From: Mytilus californianus
Taxonomy: Eukaryota > Mollusca > Bivalvia > Mytilida > Mytilidae
DNA: 64,000 nucleotides
Assembly: GCF_021869535.1 (NCBI RefSeq)
Contig: NW_026262690.1
Coordinates: 85,977,995 to 86,041,994, forward strand
Direction: 5' to 3'
Part shown: positions 34,511 through 45,700 of the stretch, in pieces
How positions within the stretch are numbered: position 1 is the stretch's first letter
Layout of the letters: each line of letters opens with the position of its first letter
Translations under genes and position numbers: made by a program
Notes under the pieces: model-generated
Databases searched by the model: none
What the model was told of the DNA's origin: nothing
What the model saw: only the letters and a program-made list of their open reading frames with translations

Positions 34511-35954
34511 TAATTTTTAAGCTTCTCGTGCCTCATATTTTTAAAAACATACATGTTTAAAAATATCATTGTTTCAAGTTAACTAACTAATTCAGATCGT
34601 AGGTTTATGTGTTATCTAGAAACAAAGAAGTGCATGTTTTAACATGTCTTTATTTTCATATTGTGTACGATTCGTTGCGACTATATTGTATTTGTCAATG
34701 AATTTTGCATGTATTAGAGTATGCTTCCATACGTTTTTAACCAATATACATGTTTAATTAAAAAAATTACAACCATAACATGCATAAAGCAACATATTCG
34801 TTGTATTGTTGAAATACTCTTGGAGGTATTTTGTACATGTAAGAAGTTCCATTATCATATGGAAATGTAAATTGGTAGGAAAATACAATTGCTCGACAAA
34901 TGCAAATATCACTGGCTGAGCATACGGATAGACGCGTTCGACTGGTAATTTGATAGAATTTATTTAATCGTTTACCCTACATTCAACAATTATGAGCCAA
35001 TCCCACACCTTATAGGACCGTTTAGGATGAAAAAAATGTGAGCTTCTTAAAAAAATAAAAACAAGAGAACTAATCCATACTACAACAAGAAATGAAAACA
35101 AGCAAAACATGGTAGACAGCAATCAAGGACAACCAATGGATTATAGGCACTTGTCCTGAATCTTAGAGGGGTCATGTAATACAAATACAATAGATTTACT
35201 TTAAGGCTAAAGGACATGTTTATACAATGAACCTGTAACTAATTGCCATCGTTAATTAGTAATTCGGTTCCTTTGATGTAGGGATGTAAAAATGAAGAGA
35301 TAATTCAATAATAACTGGTTTGATTTCTTCAATTAATTTTTTTATCTTTAAGGTATAAACGTTATGCTTAATTTCCCCGACTATTACAGTTTTGCTACTT
35401 TGATGCCAAAATCCAATTGATTTGTCATTCGTTCTGATTATCATAAGCATCTTAAAATCTGTCTCCACCCATGTGAATTTCATTCAAATTTTGGCTGATG
35501 TGTTTTACCCTCTTCGGCAATGGTTTTACTGCCGGTCGGAAGAAGACCAAAGTGACCATATTTATATTCCCTAGTCACCATTGGGTCACCGGTACATAAT
35601 CAGGTTGGATAAAACATCAATCATCAACCTAACCAAAAACATTTCCTTTGTTTCCACTTTCATGACTTTATATATATATAGTTGAAACGTTTTGAAAGTT
35701 CGTATTGGTAACACTGCCCTGAAAGATTTCTGGACCCTCCATTTGTCAATGACATCGGTACGTAATGGTTGGTTGTTGGTTACTTAACTTCCACTTACAA
35801 ATATTCCATACATGTTCAGGATGAGCACAAATTATCAATACATACAATAGGTAGGTCCTGTAATAGAGTCGGTCCGGAATTAAGTCGGGGAAGTAGTTCA
35901 GTATTTTTGTGATTTTACTTTTTATTGACTGCCATTAGATAACATAAAGGTATA
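34511..35954. other. Non-coding, nothing recognised
   Basis: No gene found. Two short matching phrases, GCCGGTCGGAAG at 35532 and GCCGGTCAGAAA at 36137, may be part of one unidentified repeat. Confidence 0.35.
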
Positions 35955-36274
35955 TTGGATAGGGACAAAACTTTTGCCTTGCCAAAGGCCACCTATGAAC
36001 TCCTCATAGAGTTGTTGCAAAGGTTCTTAAAGTGCAGAGAGCGTGGCACTATCTCTACACGAGGCATCGGATCTTACATCCCCATTCTGACCGGACGTGG
36101 CTGCATACTTGTACAGGCGCCCCACTTCATTTTACTGCCGGTCAGAAAAAGTTGTCTCAATGGCCATCATGCCACATCTACATATTTTTATATATAAACA
36201 AAATCCAGTTTGACTGTCATAAAGTGCATTCGGCAAACAATGTTCAACGAGCTCTCCTGGTCGCTTTTGTTTAG
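35955..36274 (+). other. Coding-like remnant of unknown family
   Basis: Two overlapping plus frames (35955-36197 and 36032-36274) together look like one broken protein: the first opens DKTFALPKATYELLIELLQR and the second continues TWLHTCTGAP. Codon composition is more even than in the surroundings. I do not recognise the family. It could be a decayed transposon gene. Confidence 0.25.
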
Positions 36275-36512
36275 GCGAACAAGGACCAACAACTGAATTT
36301 GAAAGAGCCTCAAAGTGTGAAAAGTAAGAGTTATTGAAGTTTAATTGGCTGTAATATATTTTTTTTTAAATTTATTTTATCTGGAATATATTTTTTAACA
36401 GTTTACTTCATCTGGAATAATGTTTAAATTCCTAGTCTTCGACAGAAACATTGCCGTCAGATGTGCGCTGCTTAAAACATTTCAATTTTGGCTTTGAATA
36501 ACTGATAATTTT

Positions 36513-36740
36513 ATGGTCTATTTTTTCGACAAAGTTTACAGATACAAATTTACAATTAAACACAGAAAAAGAGTTGCTGATGCCATCTTGAATACCTTTA
36601 AAAGAAAGGGATTGGTAACGGTTTTTGTCAACGAATTGTATAGTGATTATTTTGAAGAGAGCAACGAACTCGACACATTTAGTGAAACGAACGGTACAGC
36701 AAGAGAAAACTTATTTAGTATGATATCGTGTTTATTCTGA
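36513..36740 (+). other. Short open frame of unknown nature
   Basis: 75 codons with balanced composition (KHRKRVADAILNTFKRKGLV) and no motif that I know. No splice or promoter context can be named. Recorded only as a possible exon or remnant. Confidence 0.2.
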
Positions 36741-37149
36741 GTTCTAGGGAACATTTTAAGGCATGTAGTATTCTAACGTGTAGTTATTTATTATTGCTTA
36801 AAGTATTGCTACCCCCAAGTTTATGTAAAAAATATATTCAACATTGTTTACCTCATAAAACGTAGACAATTGCACCATGTCTGTGCGTTTTGCATCTCTA
36901 GCAGTTTTATCAAACGTTTTATACAAATACTGAAACTTGCAACAACTGTTTAATTGATGAGATAAAATACTATGTACGTTGACACATTGATTTATACTCA
37001 AATAAGTTATAGAAAGGCATTTGAAATTTGTGTCATTCCAAGTGTGTCCTGATTATCACTTCGAACGAGTTAACGTCCGGATTCATTTGTATCGGGGTTA
37101 TACGGGGTGTACATGATCAAGCTTGAAATAGTTACATATTTCATCGGCT

Positions 37150-37933
37150 CATATATTTGTACTTTCCACTATTTAACTAGTAAGTGCACCTCCCCCAGGA
37201 TCAAATGCAAAAGGTGGAGATCTTCACACCACCTTTGGTAATGTTTGAATAAAACCATGCACATTGCACTTATATAATTGATTTCTAGTCGTACACACTA
37301 CACAATAGATTAAATTGCCCGAATTTTACCTGAGAACGTGAACAAATATATATCATGGCCTCTTTAGTACAAACATAGGTATTCAATATCCAAGGTAGAT
37401 TACTGTGCAAGCCTGTAACAAATACACAGTAAGGCCTACGTGCTTGAAGTTAAAACTGCGAACAAATTGAAGGTAAACATGATTAAATGTAAATAGTGTA
37501 ATATCATTATGGTGTGCTAGGAATTCGTCGACGATATCAAGTACTTTGTTGCATTTGCCAATTGATTATGTTTACATTTCGGAATAAGATCAATCACAAA
37601 CTTGTGTCAGCTTTTTACTTCCTGTTATAACAATGTGTACCTTTCTTACATTAACTAGAAATTAATTGAACCATGTTTAAACGTATGAATTTTTAAAAAA
37701 AAAGACTGTAACTTTCAAATCAAGAAATCAAGAACAGCTGAATAAAATCAAACGTACTCCAATATATAAGCATCCGGAGTTGAAGACTGTTACGCCAAAA
37801 TAATTACTGGTATATGTTTTTAAAGTTTGAGTTTAACAAATAAAATTGATATTGCGAAACTGAACAAATTAGGGTTTTGATGTGGTTTCTTCTAGGGTAT
37901 CACAAGATCAGTAGCTAAAAATGCGGATATTTT
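37150..37933 (+). repeat. Segment C, far upstream flank
   Basis: Aligned with 9900-10370 and 12540-12850 of segment A, but without the 2.1-kb composite element. It ends at the left copy of the LINE target duplication (37918-37933). Confidence 0.75.
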
Positions 37934-39596
37934 AGCCAAGAAACTATGTGTGTTAAGTTGGGATTGGAATGGGGTTCCAGCAGATTTACACTTCTTGGGA
38001 TAAATTTCTCCGTAGATCTTAATGAAGTTGAAAATTTAAACTATGACCCCAGGATGAAAGAAATCGAAAATACTATAAAAAACTTGGTCAAACCAAATAC
38101 TTTCCACAATTGGAAAAATAACAGTGATAAAAACACTTATAATATCAAAATTAAACCATTTATTCCTATCCATACCTAGTCCAAATAGTACAAAACTTAA
38201 ATATTTTACTGACAAAATATTCTCCTTTATCTGGGATAACAAACCAGATAAAGTTAAAAGAGAAACTTTATCCAAACCATACTGTTCAGGAGGTCTAAAA
38301 TGTTAAATATTGAAAACTACATAAAAGGTTTAAAGTTAACCTGGATAAGAAGAATTAATAAAAATAATTCAAAATTAGTGAAACTATTCCTCTTTTCAGA
38401 AAATTTGAATTTTTTGGAAATGCAATTTCTGGGCCCATATAAAAAGCTGAAAAATCCATTTTGGAAAGAAGTATTTGATGCTTGGAATGATCTTCAAAGT
38501 ATTCCAGATAAATCTCAAATTAACACATGCAATATATGGAAGAATGATGAAATAAAGATTGGTAATCAATCAGTTTTATATAAAGAATGGACTAAAAAAG
38601 GGATTTGGCTGATTAATGATTTGTTAGATGAATGTGGAAATTTCATGACGTTTGATAACTTTAAAAATGTATACAATATCAAAACTAATTTCCTAACATA
38701 TCAAGGCTTAATTTCTGCAATAAAAAAGTATTTAAAAGAATATAGTATATGCCCCAATGACTTAGTGAGAGAAAAAGGCCCAGTTTTGCCCTCAGTTATT
38801 AAAATATTTTTAAATCCCAGAGAGGTTCAAAAGATATGTTTAATATTTTAAATAGTAAAAAGTCAAATCTTCATCAGAAGTGATAACAAAAATGGTCTTT
38901 ACTTCTAAATACAAACTACAATTGGAAAAATATCTATATATTGCTCTTTTATATTACTAAGAATTCTAAACTGCAGTAGTTTCAATACAGAATAATACAT
39001 AATTAGGCACGAATGAACTTCTCTTTAAAATAAAAGTGAAAGATACAAATAAGTGAAGTTTTGGGTGTGGAGAGGTCGAAACAATAGAACATATATTCTG
39101 GACTTGTCCGTATATATCAAAATTATGGGAGGACCTTAACTTCTGGATATTTGAGAAGATAGAAATAGAACTAACTTTAAATATAGATTTGGTTTTATTT
39201 GGTATTCTAACGAAAACCGATAAAAATGATATAAGAAATTTAATATTTCTTTTAACAAGATTCTATATTTATAGAAGCAAATTATCATTGGAACAAACCA
39301 ATATGATAGCACTAAAAAATTATTTAAAAGAAAACTTATTAATAGAAAAAAATATATTTTATAAAAATAAAAGTGTGAGTAGGGCAGAGAACTGCTGGAA
39401 CCCCTGGACCCCTTTATTATCATAAAAACAAAGATAAACAACAGACACCATATGTTGTATAAATTAAAAATATTTATTCTTTGTCCAAGCAGCCTCTGTC
39501 TTTCAATCATATTCTACAATGTATTAAACTATTTTAGCTGTGTCTATTAATTTAAAATATGTTATATATCTTCTGTCTATATATTATATTGTGCAT
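37934..39596 (+). mobile_element. LINE (L1/Tx1-like) ORF2 3' fragment with 16-bp target duplication
   Basis: A 5'-truncated element with broken ORF2 frames: 37946-38179, 38124-38306, 38300-38851 and 39189-39425. Readable landmarks are SRFTLLGINFSVDL, FIWDNKPDKVKRETLSKPYC, WTKKGIWLINDLLDECGNFM, a decayed zinc-knuckle (C..C....IEHIFWTC near 39060-39110) and CWNPWTPLLS at the end. It is flanked by identical AAAATGCGGATATTTT at 37918-37933 and 39597-39612. Segment A has one uninterrupted copy of this site (AAAATACGGATATTTT near 12833). There is no poly(A) at the 3' end, unlike the copy at 17470. At least four frame breaks make it dead. Confidence 0.85.
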
Positions 39597-39785
39597 AAAA
39601 TGCGGATATTTTTTATCTACTTTATAAAATTTCAAAATCATTTTTAATCAGAGAATGCAATTTTCTCATACATAACTCTGAATCCGTGTCCGAGAGACAA
39701 TGATAAAACATTAATTGTCGAAATGCACATATGGTGCAGTACAATTGGTACCATTTATCTTACTACATTACTGTTTTGTTCAAAA

Positions 39786-41092
39786 TGGAAAAAAAATCAC
39801 AGGCAAATCAAGAAATTACACGAGAAACTACCTATTCTAGAGGTGGCGTGAATCAGATGTGGATACTAAAAAATTCAAAAGATGTTTTAGAGTACATACT
39901 ATCTAAGTCTCTTTCATCTTCCAATAATATTAAAACATTCGACTTTTCTACACTTTTCACAAGTATTCCCCATTCAAAACTTAAAGACAAATTGAAAGAG
40001 TTGGTCCTGCTTTGTTTCATAAAAAAGAACAGGCAACGTAGATACAAGTATCTTGTTTTAGGGAGGGAAAATCCTACTTTGTAAAAAATTACTCTGATTC
40101 TAACAACAAGTTTTTTGAAACTGACATTATCAAGACGCTTGATTTCTTGATTTACAACATATTTGTTACGTTTGGAGGGCGTGTTTTTCAACAAACAATC
40201 GGCATTCCCATGGGAGCAAACTGTGCCCCTCTTCTTGTCGACTTGTTCTTTTATTCATATGAGGCTGACTTCATACAGGAATTTCTTAAGAAGAGAGAAA
40301 AGAAGTTAGCAGTATCCTTTAACTTTACTTTCTGCTATATAGATGTTATTCTCTCACTAAATAATTCAAAATTTGGGGACTAATTTGAACGAATCTATCC
40401 CATCGAACTTGAGATAAAGGATACAACAAATACAATTAAGTCGGCCTCATATCTTGACTTACATCAAGAAATTGACAATAAGGGTCAGTTGAAAACAAAA
40501 CTTTACGACAAAAAGAAAATTTCAGATTCCCAATTGTGAACTTTCCATTTCTTTGTAGTAACATTCCAGCAGCGCCTGCATACGGAGTATATATCTCCCA
40601 GTTGCTTACGATATTTCAGGGCTTGTATTTCCTACCATGATTTCCTTAATAGAGGGTTGCTACTCAGAATGCAGTTATTAAGCCAAGAGTTCCAAGTGGT
40701 GAGGTTGAAGTCATACCTTCGTAAGTTTTACGCACGCCATCACGAGTTGGTTGACCGTTATGGAATATCCGTTTCACAGATGATAACGGATATGTTCCTA
40801 ATGTCGTAACTACAATCCCGTATCCTTTTCCCGAATTTGACCTACCGAATTAGACTTATAACTGGGTTTATCATAACATGAGCAACACGACGGGTGCCAC
40901 ATGTGGAGCAGGATCTGCTCACCCTTCCGGAGCATCTAAATCACCTCCAGTTTTAGGTGGGGTTCGTGTTGCTCAGTCTTTAGTGTACTATTGTTTGTCT
41001 ATTGGCCTTTTTCTTTTTTAGCCATGGCGTTGTCTGTTTATTTTCGAGATATGAGTTTGAATGTCCCTCTGGTATCTTTCGCCCCTCTTTTA
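39786..41092 (+). mobile_element. Penelope-like element, decayed copy (P5)
   Basis: Begins just upstream of the TTYSRGGVNQMW motif, so it lacks the RT N-terminus, and runs through RT blocks A, B and C to the 3' tail. Frames are 39800-40084 and 40147-40383. Defects are a frameshift near 40080, a TAA at 40381, a further deletion near 40510 and a changed catalytic block (CYIDVILSLNN; second Asp lost). The tail's outer stem is perfect (40879-40890 with 40964-40975), and the inner hairpin is CACCT (40942-40946) with AGGTG (40955-40959). Confidence 0.85.
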
Positions 41093-41494
41093 CAACATAT
41101 CTTAGGTGATAATTGGTAGACAATCGTTTCATTATCTTATCTCAGTTGAAGGCCTCCTCCGAATATGTGAAGGTCCATATTATGTATTGGCTACCGAACT
41201 TTATAAAAACTCGTCAAATTTCGTTTGATCTCGATTTCCATAAAGGGTGCTTCAGCCACCTTTCTGTCATTTTTAACAATTAATAAAGAACTTATCGATA
41301 TATAGTAATGATGCCTTATGAAAAAAGAACCTTACTAAATAGTATTGTGATGCACATATGCACATTCACCGTTCCACAATTTATCGATACCTATATTTTG
41401 ACATTGCACAAGGTCATGTATTTTTCTGACTGTAAATCACTTAATCATCCATTGAGTGTTGAGTGTGTACTGATTGATATTCTAATCTTAAATT
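41093..41494. other. Non-coding, nothing recognised
   Basis: A 63-codon frame at 41308 has no motif. Confidence 0.35.
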
Positions 41495-41890
41495 CATGAA
41501 GGGGTTAAACATGTTTCAAGGCGCCAACCCTCTTCTAAACTGGGACAGTTGTGCAACGGCACAAAACAAGAACAAACTATGAGAAACAACAATAAATGAT
41601 AACCACTGAATTACAGGCTCCTAGCTTGGGACAGGCACATATAGAATGTGGCTGGTTTAACCATGTTTTCTGGCGCCAAACTCTTTCCCAATCTGTGACA
41701 AAAGAACAAATTATAAACATAAGTTGAAAATAGCTTTACTCATCAGATTGGTACAAGGCAGAAATAACATCTTACGAATCAAATAGACCTGAAGTGGCAG
41801 GGAATTTATACATCCCTCACTACAAATTAGAATAGATCTAAAGGTATTCTCAGTTACTGACATCTAGTTCAACACCAATAACAAGCGATA
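41495..41890 (-). repeat. Dispersed repeat 'GATGTGGTATGAGTGCCAATG', truncated copy
   Basis: Contains GGTTAAACATGTTTCAAGGCGCC, then CTAGCTTGGGACAGGCACAT and again CATGTTTTCTGGCGCC. It ends at ATTCTCAGTTACTGACATCTAG. The 'TTTAAMCATGTTT' block is doubled. Confidence 0.6.
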
Positions 41891-41929
41891 AAAATCATCT
41901 GAAACTTAATAGATTTGTTCTTTGTTTAG

Positions 41930-43519
41930 ATTCTACTTGCTGATATATATATATATATCTGATTCTTTAAGATAAAAACCAATACAGTATTTTCGAAAAT
42001 CTTTTGAAAATCCGGAAACTCGGGGTTATAGAGAAACTTGTGTGTAGTTTTTCATGATTCAAATAATTAAACATTAGAATGATTTTGATGTAATATATTA
42101 TATTTCATAATATGATAGACATTTCGTCCTTCATTTTATATAGATCAATTGACCATAATGCTATGTGAGCTATTGGCATCGTTTCGAAGCCGTCATCGTC
42201 GTCTGTCGTCGAAACATTTTCAAAAATCTTCTCCTCTGAAATTATATAATCAATTTCAACAAAATTCGGGGTTAATGATCCTTATGGTATCCAGTATAAA
42301 GTTTGCATGGGTTTTTTCCGGTCAGAATTTTTATATCTACATATTTCCTAAATGCACTAAAACTTTCAGACGACTGTGTAAGAGTAATTACCATTAAATT
42401 TTTATTTCTTGGGAATTTTATTTATCTTTTATCTCAAGACCTATATTAGATATATAGAAACTGTTAAGGCATATATTACCAGCAATATGAGATCTACCTA
42501 AATGTCAATTTGACCGAAACATTGGATAACTGCTGAGTTTATAGCTTGAAACAAATTGTGACTAATTATGTACCTGTCACATACTTTTTCAAAGATCTCC
42601 TCTAAAACCAGCAAACCAATTTCAACAAATATTTAGTTAAATGTCATTAGGGTATCTAATATTAAGTAAGTGGGTTTTTCAGTCAATCAACAAATATGGC
42701 TGCCATGGCTGAAACTAAAACATAAGAATCAAATGCATTAATTGATATAAATCTTGAAAAAATCCATAACAGATAGATAAAATCTGCTAAGCTCTCCATT
42801 AGTAGGTCTACCTACCTCCAATAAATATTCTTGTTGCTATGTATCGATTGTTTTTTGGCAAAAATGTCACGTTATCATAACAGGATCATGAAATCCACTT
42901 GTTTAATCTTCTTTAATTATTTTCTTTTGTTTTTCTTATTATTTTCAATTGAAAAAGATAATAAATGAATATTTCGCTCATTGTTGGACAACTCATATGT
43001 TGCTTATATCCTTGTTTTTTTATTTTATGCACATTTTCTCATCGATAATCATATTCAGTTGCCTTATTCAGTTGCCTTTAATTGGTTTGTAGTAACTACA
43101 ATATGTACCTGATGTATTTGTCACTATCTTAGGAAATAAGGGTCATCGTTATTTTTCAATCACAGCATGCCATTTCAGAATTCTGTTGTTCAAAAGGTCC
43201 CTTATAATGTTAATGGTAAAAAACGTTGGATATGTTTAGGACACCATCATTCATTTTATCTTCCATGATGAAATGTCTGTGGGACAGAAATCCACAAATA
43301 TGGTCAGCATGACGTATCCACAATCAATTCAAAGAATGCAACTTAATACCAATCAAAATCATACGCCAATATACCAATGGGCAATATCCATGAAAACGGA
43401 CAAGACAAATGAAAACTAACAAAACATTGCCAAAAACATTTTTTCAAAAACGACTACTTGAAAACGAGAGTGAACTCGTGTTCCTTTAAATTAATAATAT
43501 ATGAACAAAATGCGTGGAA
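41930..43519 (+). repeat. Segment C, near upstream flank of the TRIM-like gene
   Basis: Aligned with 27510-28930 (B) and 60930-62570 (D). It contains a diverged left end of the GGCCCAAAGGGCC repeat (42145). No genes. Confidence 0.7.
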
Positions 43520-43545
43520 CAACAATTTATGAATTCATCTTTCAG
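43520..43545 (+). promoter_or_regulatory. 3' splice acceptor before TRIM-like gene C
   Basis: AATTCATCTTTCAG ends at 43545, eight bases before the ATG at 43554, conserved with copies A and B. Confidence 0.65.
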
Positions 43546-43553
43546 GGGAAAAA

Positions 43554-45212
43554 ATGGCATCAAAAATGGTGATTTGTGATCCATGTTCCCGACTTAATAA
43601 ATCATCTGAAGGATTGAAATATTGTACAGATTGTGAAGATACTTTGTGTACAGATTGCATCGCTATCCACAGTGCTGTCAAACTTCTTGCTTCTCATCAC
43701 TTGGTTGATGTGTCTGTTACAACTGGGAATACGTTCAACATCGAAAAAGATTGCGGTGATCATGAAGGAATGTGTTTCGAGTTTTATTGTTCCGATCATG
43801 ATTGCTTGATATGTCGAACATGCATGGCAAACACTCATCGTACGTGTAGTAAAATTCACCCAATAGATGTCGCTGCAAAAGGATTCAGATCCTCATTAAT
43901 GTTAGAAGATGTTACAAAAGACATTGCGTCATTACTCAAATCGACAAAGGAGTTGGTAGAAGAAAGACAAAAGAATAAGACACGTGTTGGGCAAATTAAG
44001 GCAAAAGTTTTAAATGAAATAGCAAAGTTCAGACACGACATCAATGATCACATTGATCAACTGGAAAATAAACTTTCCTTTGAAGTGGATATCATAGACA
44101 AAAAGATTTGCAAAAATGCAAGCAATGATCTCTGTGAGGCGAACAAGAGGCAAAATTTCGTTGAAAATATATGGCAGCAAGTAGATTTTTATACTAAACA
44201 CGGTTCAGAAAGTCAGCTATTTATCCATCTAAACGCAGTGAAGTCAGATATCGCAAGACAAGTTATAAGCCTACAAGACCTTCTTTCATCAATTGAAACA
44301 AATTATATAAGTTTCGAACCGTCAAATTTGATTGCAATTATCAAATCTTTTGGGTCTGTAAAAGAAACGTCTAGCCCATGTACAGTTTCCTATCAACATT
44401 CTAAACATATGCAAGCACAGACACGAGAAAAACAACAAAAGGTGCCAACAAAGTTTGAGTTAGAAGAGAAAGTTAAAATATCAGGAAGAATCACATGTAT
44501 TGCAGTATCAGACGACAATAAGTTAATCCTATGTAATGAAGGAAGAAGACAAATTTCATTAATGACTGAAACTGGACAAATCTTGCAATCCTGTACTATT
44601 GGTGTGGGTAGGGTATGGGGAATAGCTCTCATACCTGGAACAGATCAAGTAGCAGTTACATTGCCTGATAATGGATGTATTCAGTTGCTTAATATAACCA
44701 GCTTCACCTTAGGAAGACAAATCCATGTTCACGTTAGCCCGTATGGTGTTGCAGTAGTAAAAGACAATGTGATTGTAGGTACCAGTAATGGAAAAGTAGT
44801 TTTCATTGATCGAGTAAGCGGAAAGTGTCTGAAGACTCTTAATGTTGGATATGGAAAAATATTGTCAATCATTTCTGTTGTGGATGATAAAGATGAATTA
44901 TTCTATTGCTGCGAAAATACTGTTGGAACCATGGTCATTTGTTTAAAGGTGGATGGAACTCGTATTTTCTCTCACTCGTTGAGCGGACCAGTGTGTTTGG
45001 CATTAGATTTGAAAGGGAATTCGTATGTAACAGGACACAATTCAAATGATTTACATCGTCTATCATCAGACGCTAAAATAGATGATGTACTCCTAAAGAG
45101 ATCTGACGGATTAGACCGTCCATTAGCTGTTGCCTTCAACAGGACCTTTGACAAATTGTACATTTCAAACGGCGGGATTGATAAAAGTGTTTTGATATTC
45201 AACTGTAAATGA
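43554..45212 (+). CDS. TRIM-like protein C: two B-boxes, coiled coil, beta-propeller; no RING
   Basis: An intact 552-residue single-exon frame and paralogue of gene A. B-box 1 cysteines lie at 8, 11, 24, 27, 32 and 35 with H39 and H48. B-box 2 has C67, H70, C79, C87, C90 and H95 in the same spacing, and the stretch GMCFEFYCSDHDCLICRTC is identical to A. The middle (about 115-270) is coiled-coil-like. The C-terminal part repeats propeller strands (ITCIAVSDDNKLILC, SPYGVAVVKDNVIVGTSNG, DGLDRPLAVAFN) and ends ILIFNCK-like as in A. The B-boxes are nearly unchanged, whereas the coiled coil and propeller differ more. This fits a conserved scaffold with a diverging binding surface. It lacks a RING. 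Function (possibly innate immunity) is inference. Confidence 0.9.
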   Translation: MASKMVICDPCSRLNKSSEGLKYCTDCEDTLCTDCIAIHSAVKLLASHHLVDVSVTTGNTFNIEKDCGDHEGMCFEFYCSDHDCLICRTCMANTHRTCSKIHPIDVAAKGFRSSLMLEDVTKDIASLLKSTKELVEERQKNKTRVGQIKAKVLNEIAKFRHDINDHIDQLENKLSFEVDIIDKKICKNASNDLCEANKRQNFVENIWQQVDFYTKHGSESQLFIHLNAVKSDIARQVISLQDLLSSIETNYISFEPSNLIAIIKSFGSVKETSSPCTVSYQHSKHMQAQTREKQQKVPTKFELEEKVKISGRITCIAVSDDNKLILCNEGRRQISLMTETGQILQSCTIGVGRVWGIALIPGTDQVAVTLPDNGCIQLLNITSFTLGRQIHVHVSPYGVAVVKDNVIVGTSNGKVVFIDRVSGKCLKTLNVGYGKILSIISVVDDKDELFYCCENTVGTMVICLKVDGTRIFSHSLSGPVCLALDLKGNSYVTGHNSNDLHRLSSDAKIDDVLLKRSDGLDRPLAVAFNRTFDKLYISNGGIDKSVLIFNCK

Positions 45213-45271
45213 ACGATTCAGATGTTCCAAAAAACAACAAAACGCATTTTACTTATACTGATATATTAGGA

Positions 45272-45314
45272 AATAAATAAGTTGAACACCATTTATCCAA
45301 AGACGTAGAATAAA
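45272..45314 (+). terminator. Candidate polyadenylation signals after gene C
   Basis: AATAAA at 45272-45277 and 45309-45314, 60 and 100 bases after the stop. Confidence 0.45.
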
Positions 45315-45540
45315 GTATATTCAATCATAGTCCTGTACATAGTCAAATTTTCTCGTTAATCTTTCAATTGTTTTGCGTGTAATTTGTGTACATATTTGTT
45401 TTTATTCCTTTGGTATCCAGATAGTTTTAGATAACATTTTCTTATTACTTCATAGATAGTCTGTTCATTAATCCTCTTACTGCTGGTTTTATTTTCGCCG
45501 GCCTCGCCTAAAGAGCCAACTCATGATCAGGGACTTATAT

Positions 45541-45700
45541 TTTTCCTGGGGCAAAATTTTGGTGTCCGAAGGAACGCTCAAACCCAAAAATTTCAAACCC
45601 AAGGATATAAATATTTGAATACTTGAGAACCTGACATAAAATGAATAGCCAAATCCACCCACATTCAACTTTGTCTGAGAAAGTTTAAACCTTAACAGTT
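45541..45700 (+). repeat. Dispersed repeat 'AACGCTCAAACCC', second copy
   Basis: GGAACGCTCAAACCCAAAAA and ATAGCCAAATCCAC match 34360-34480. Confidence 0.6.
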
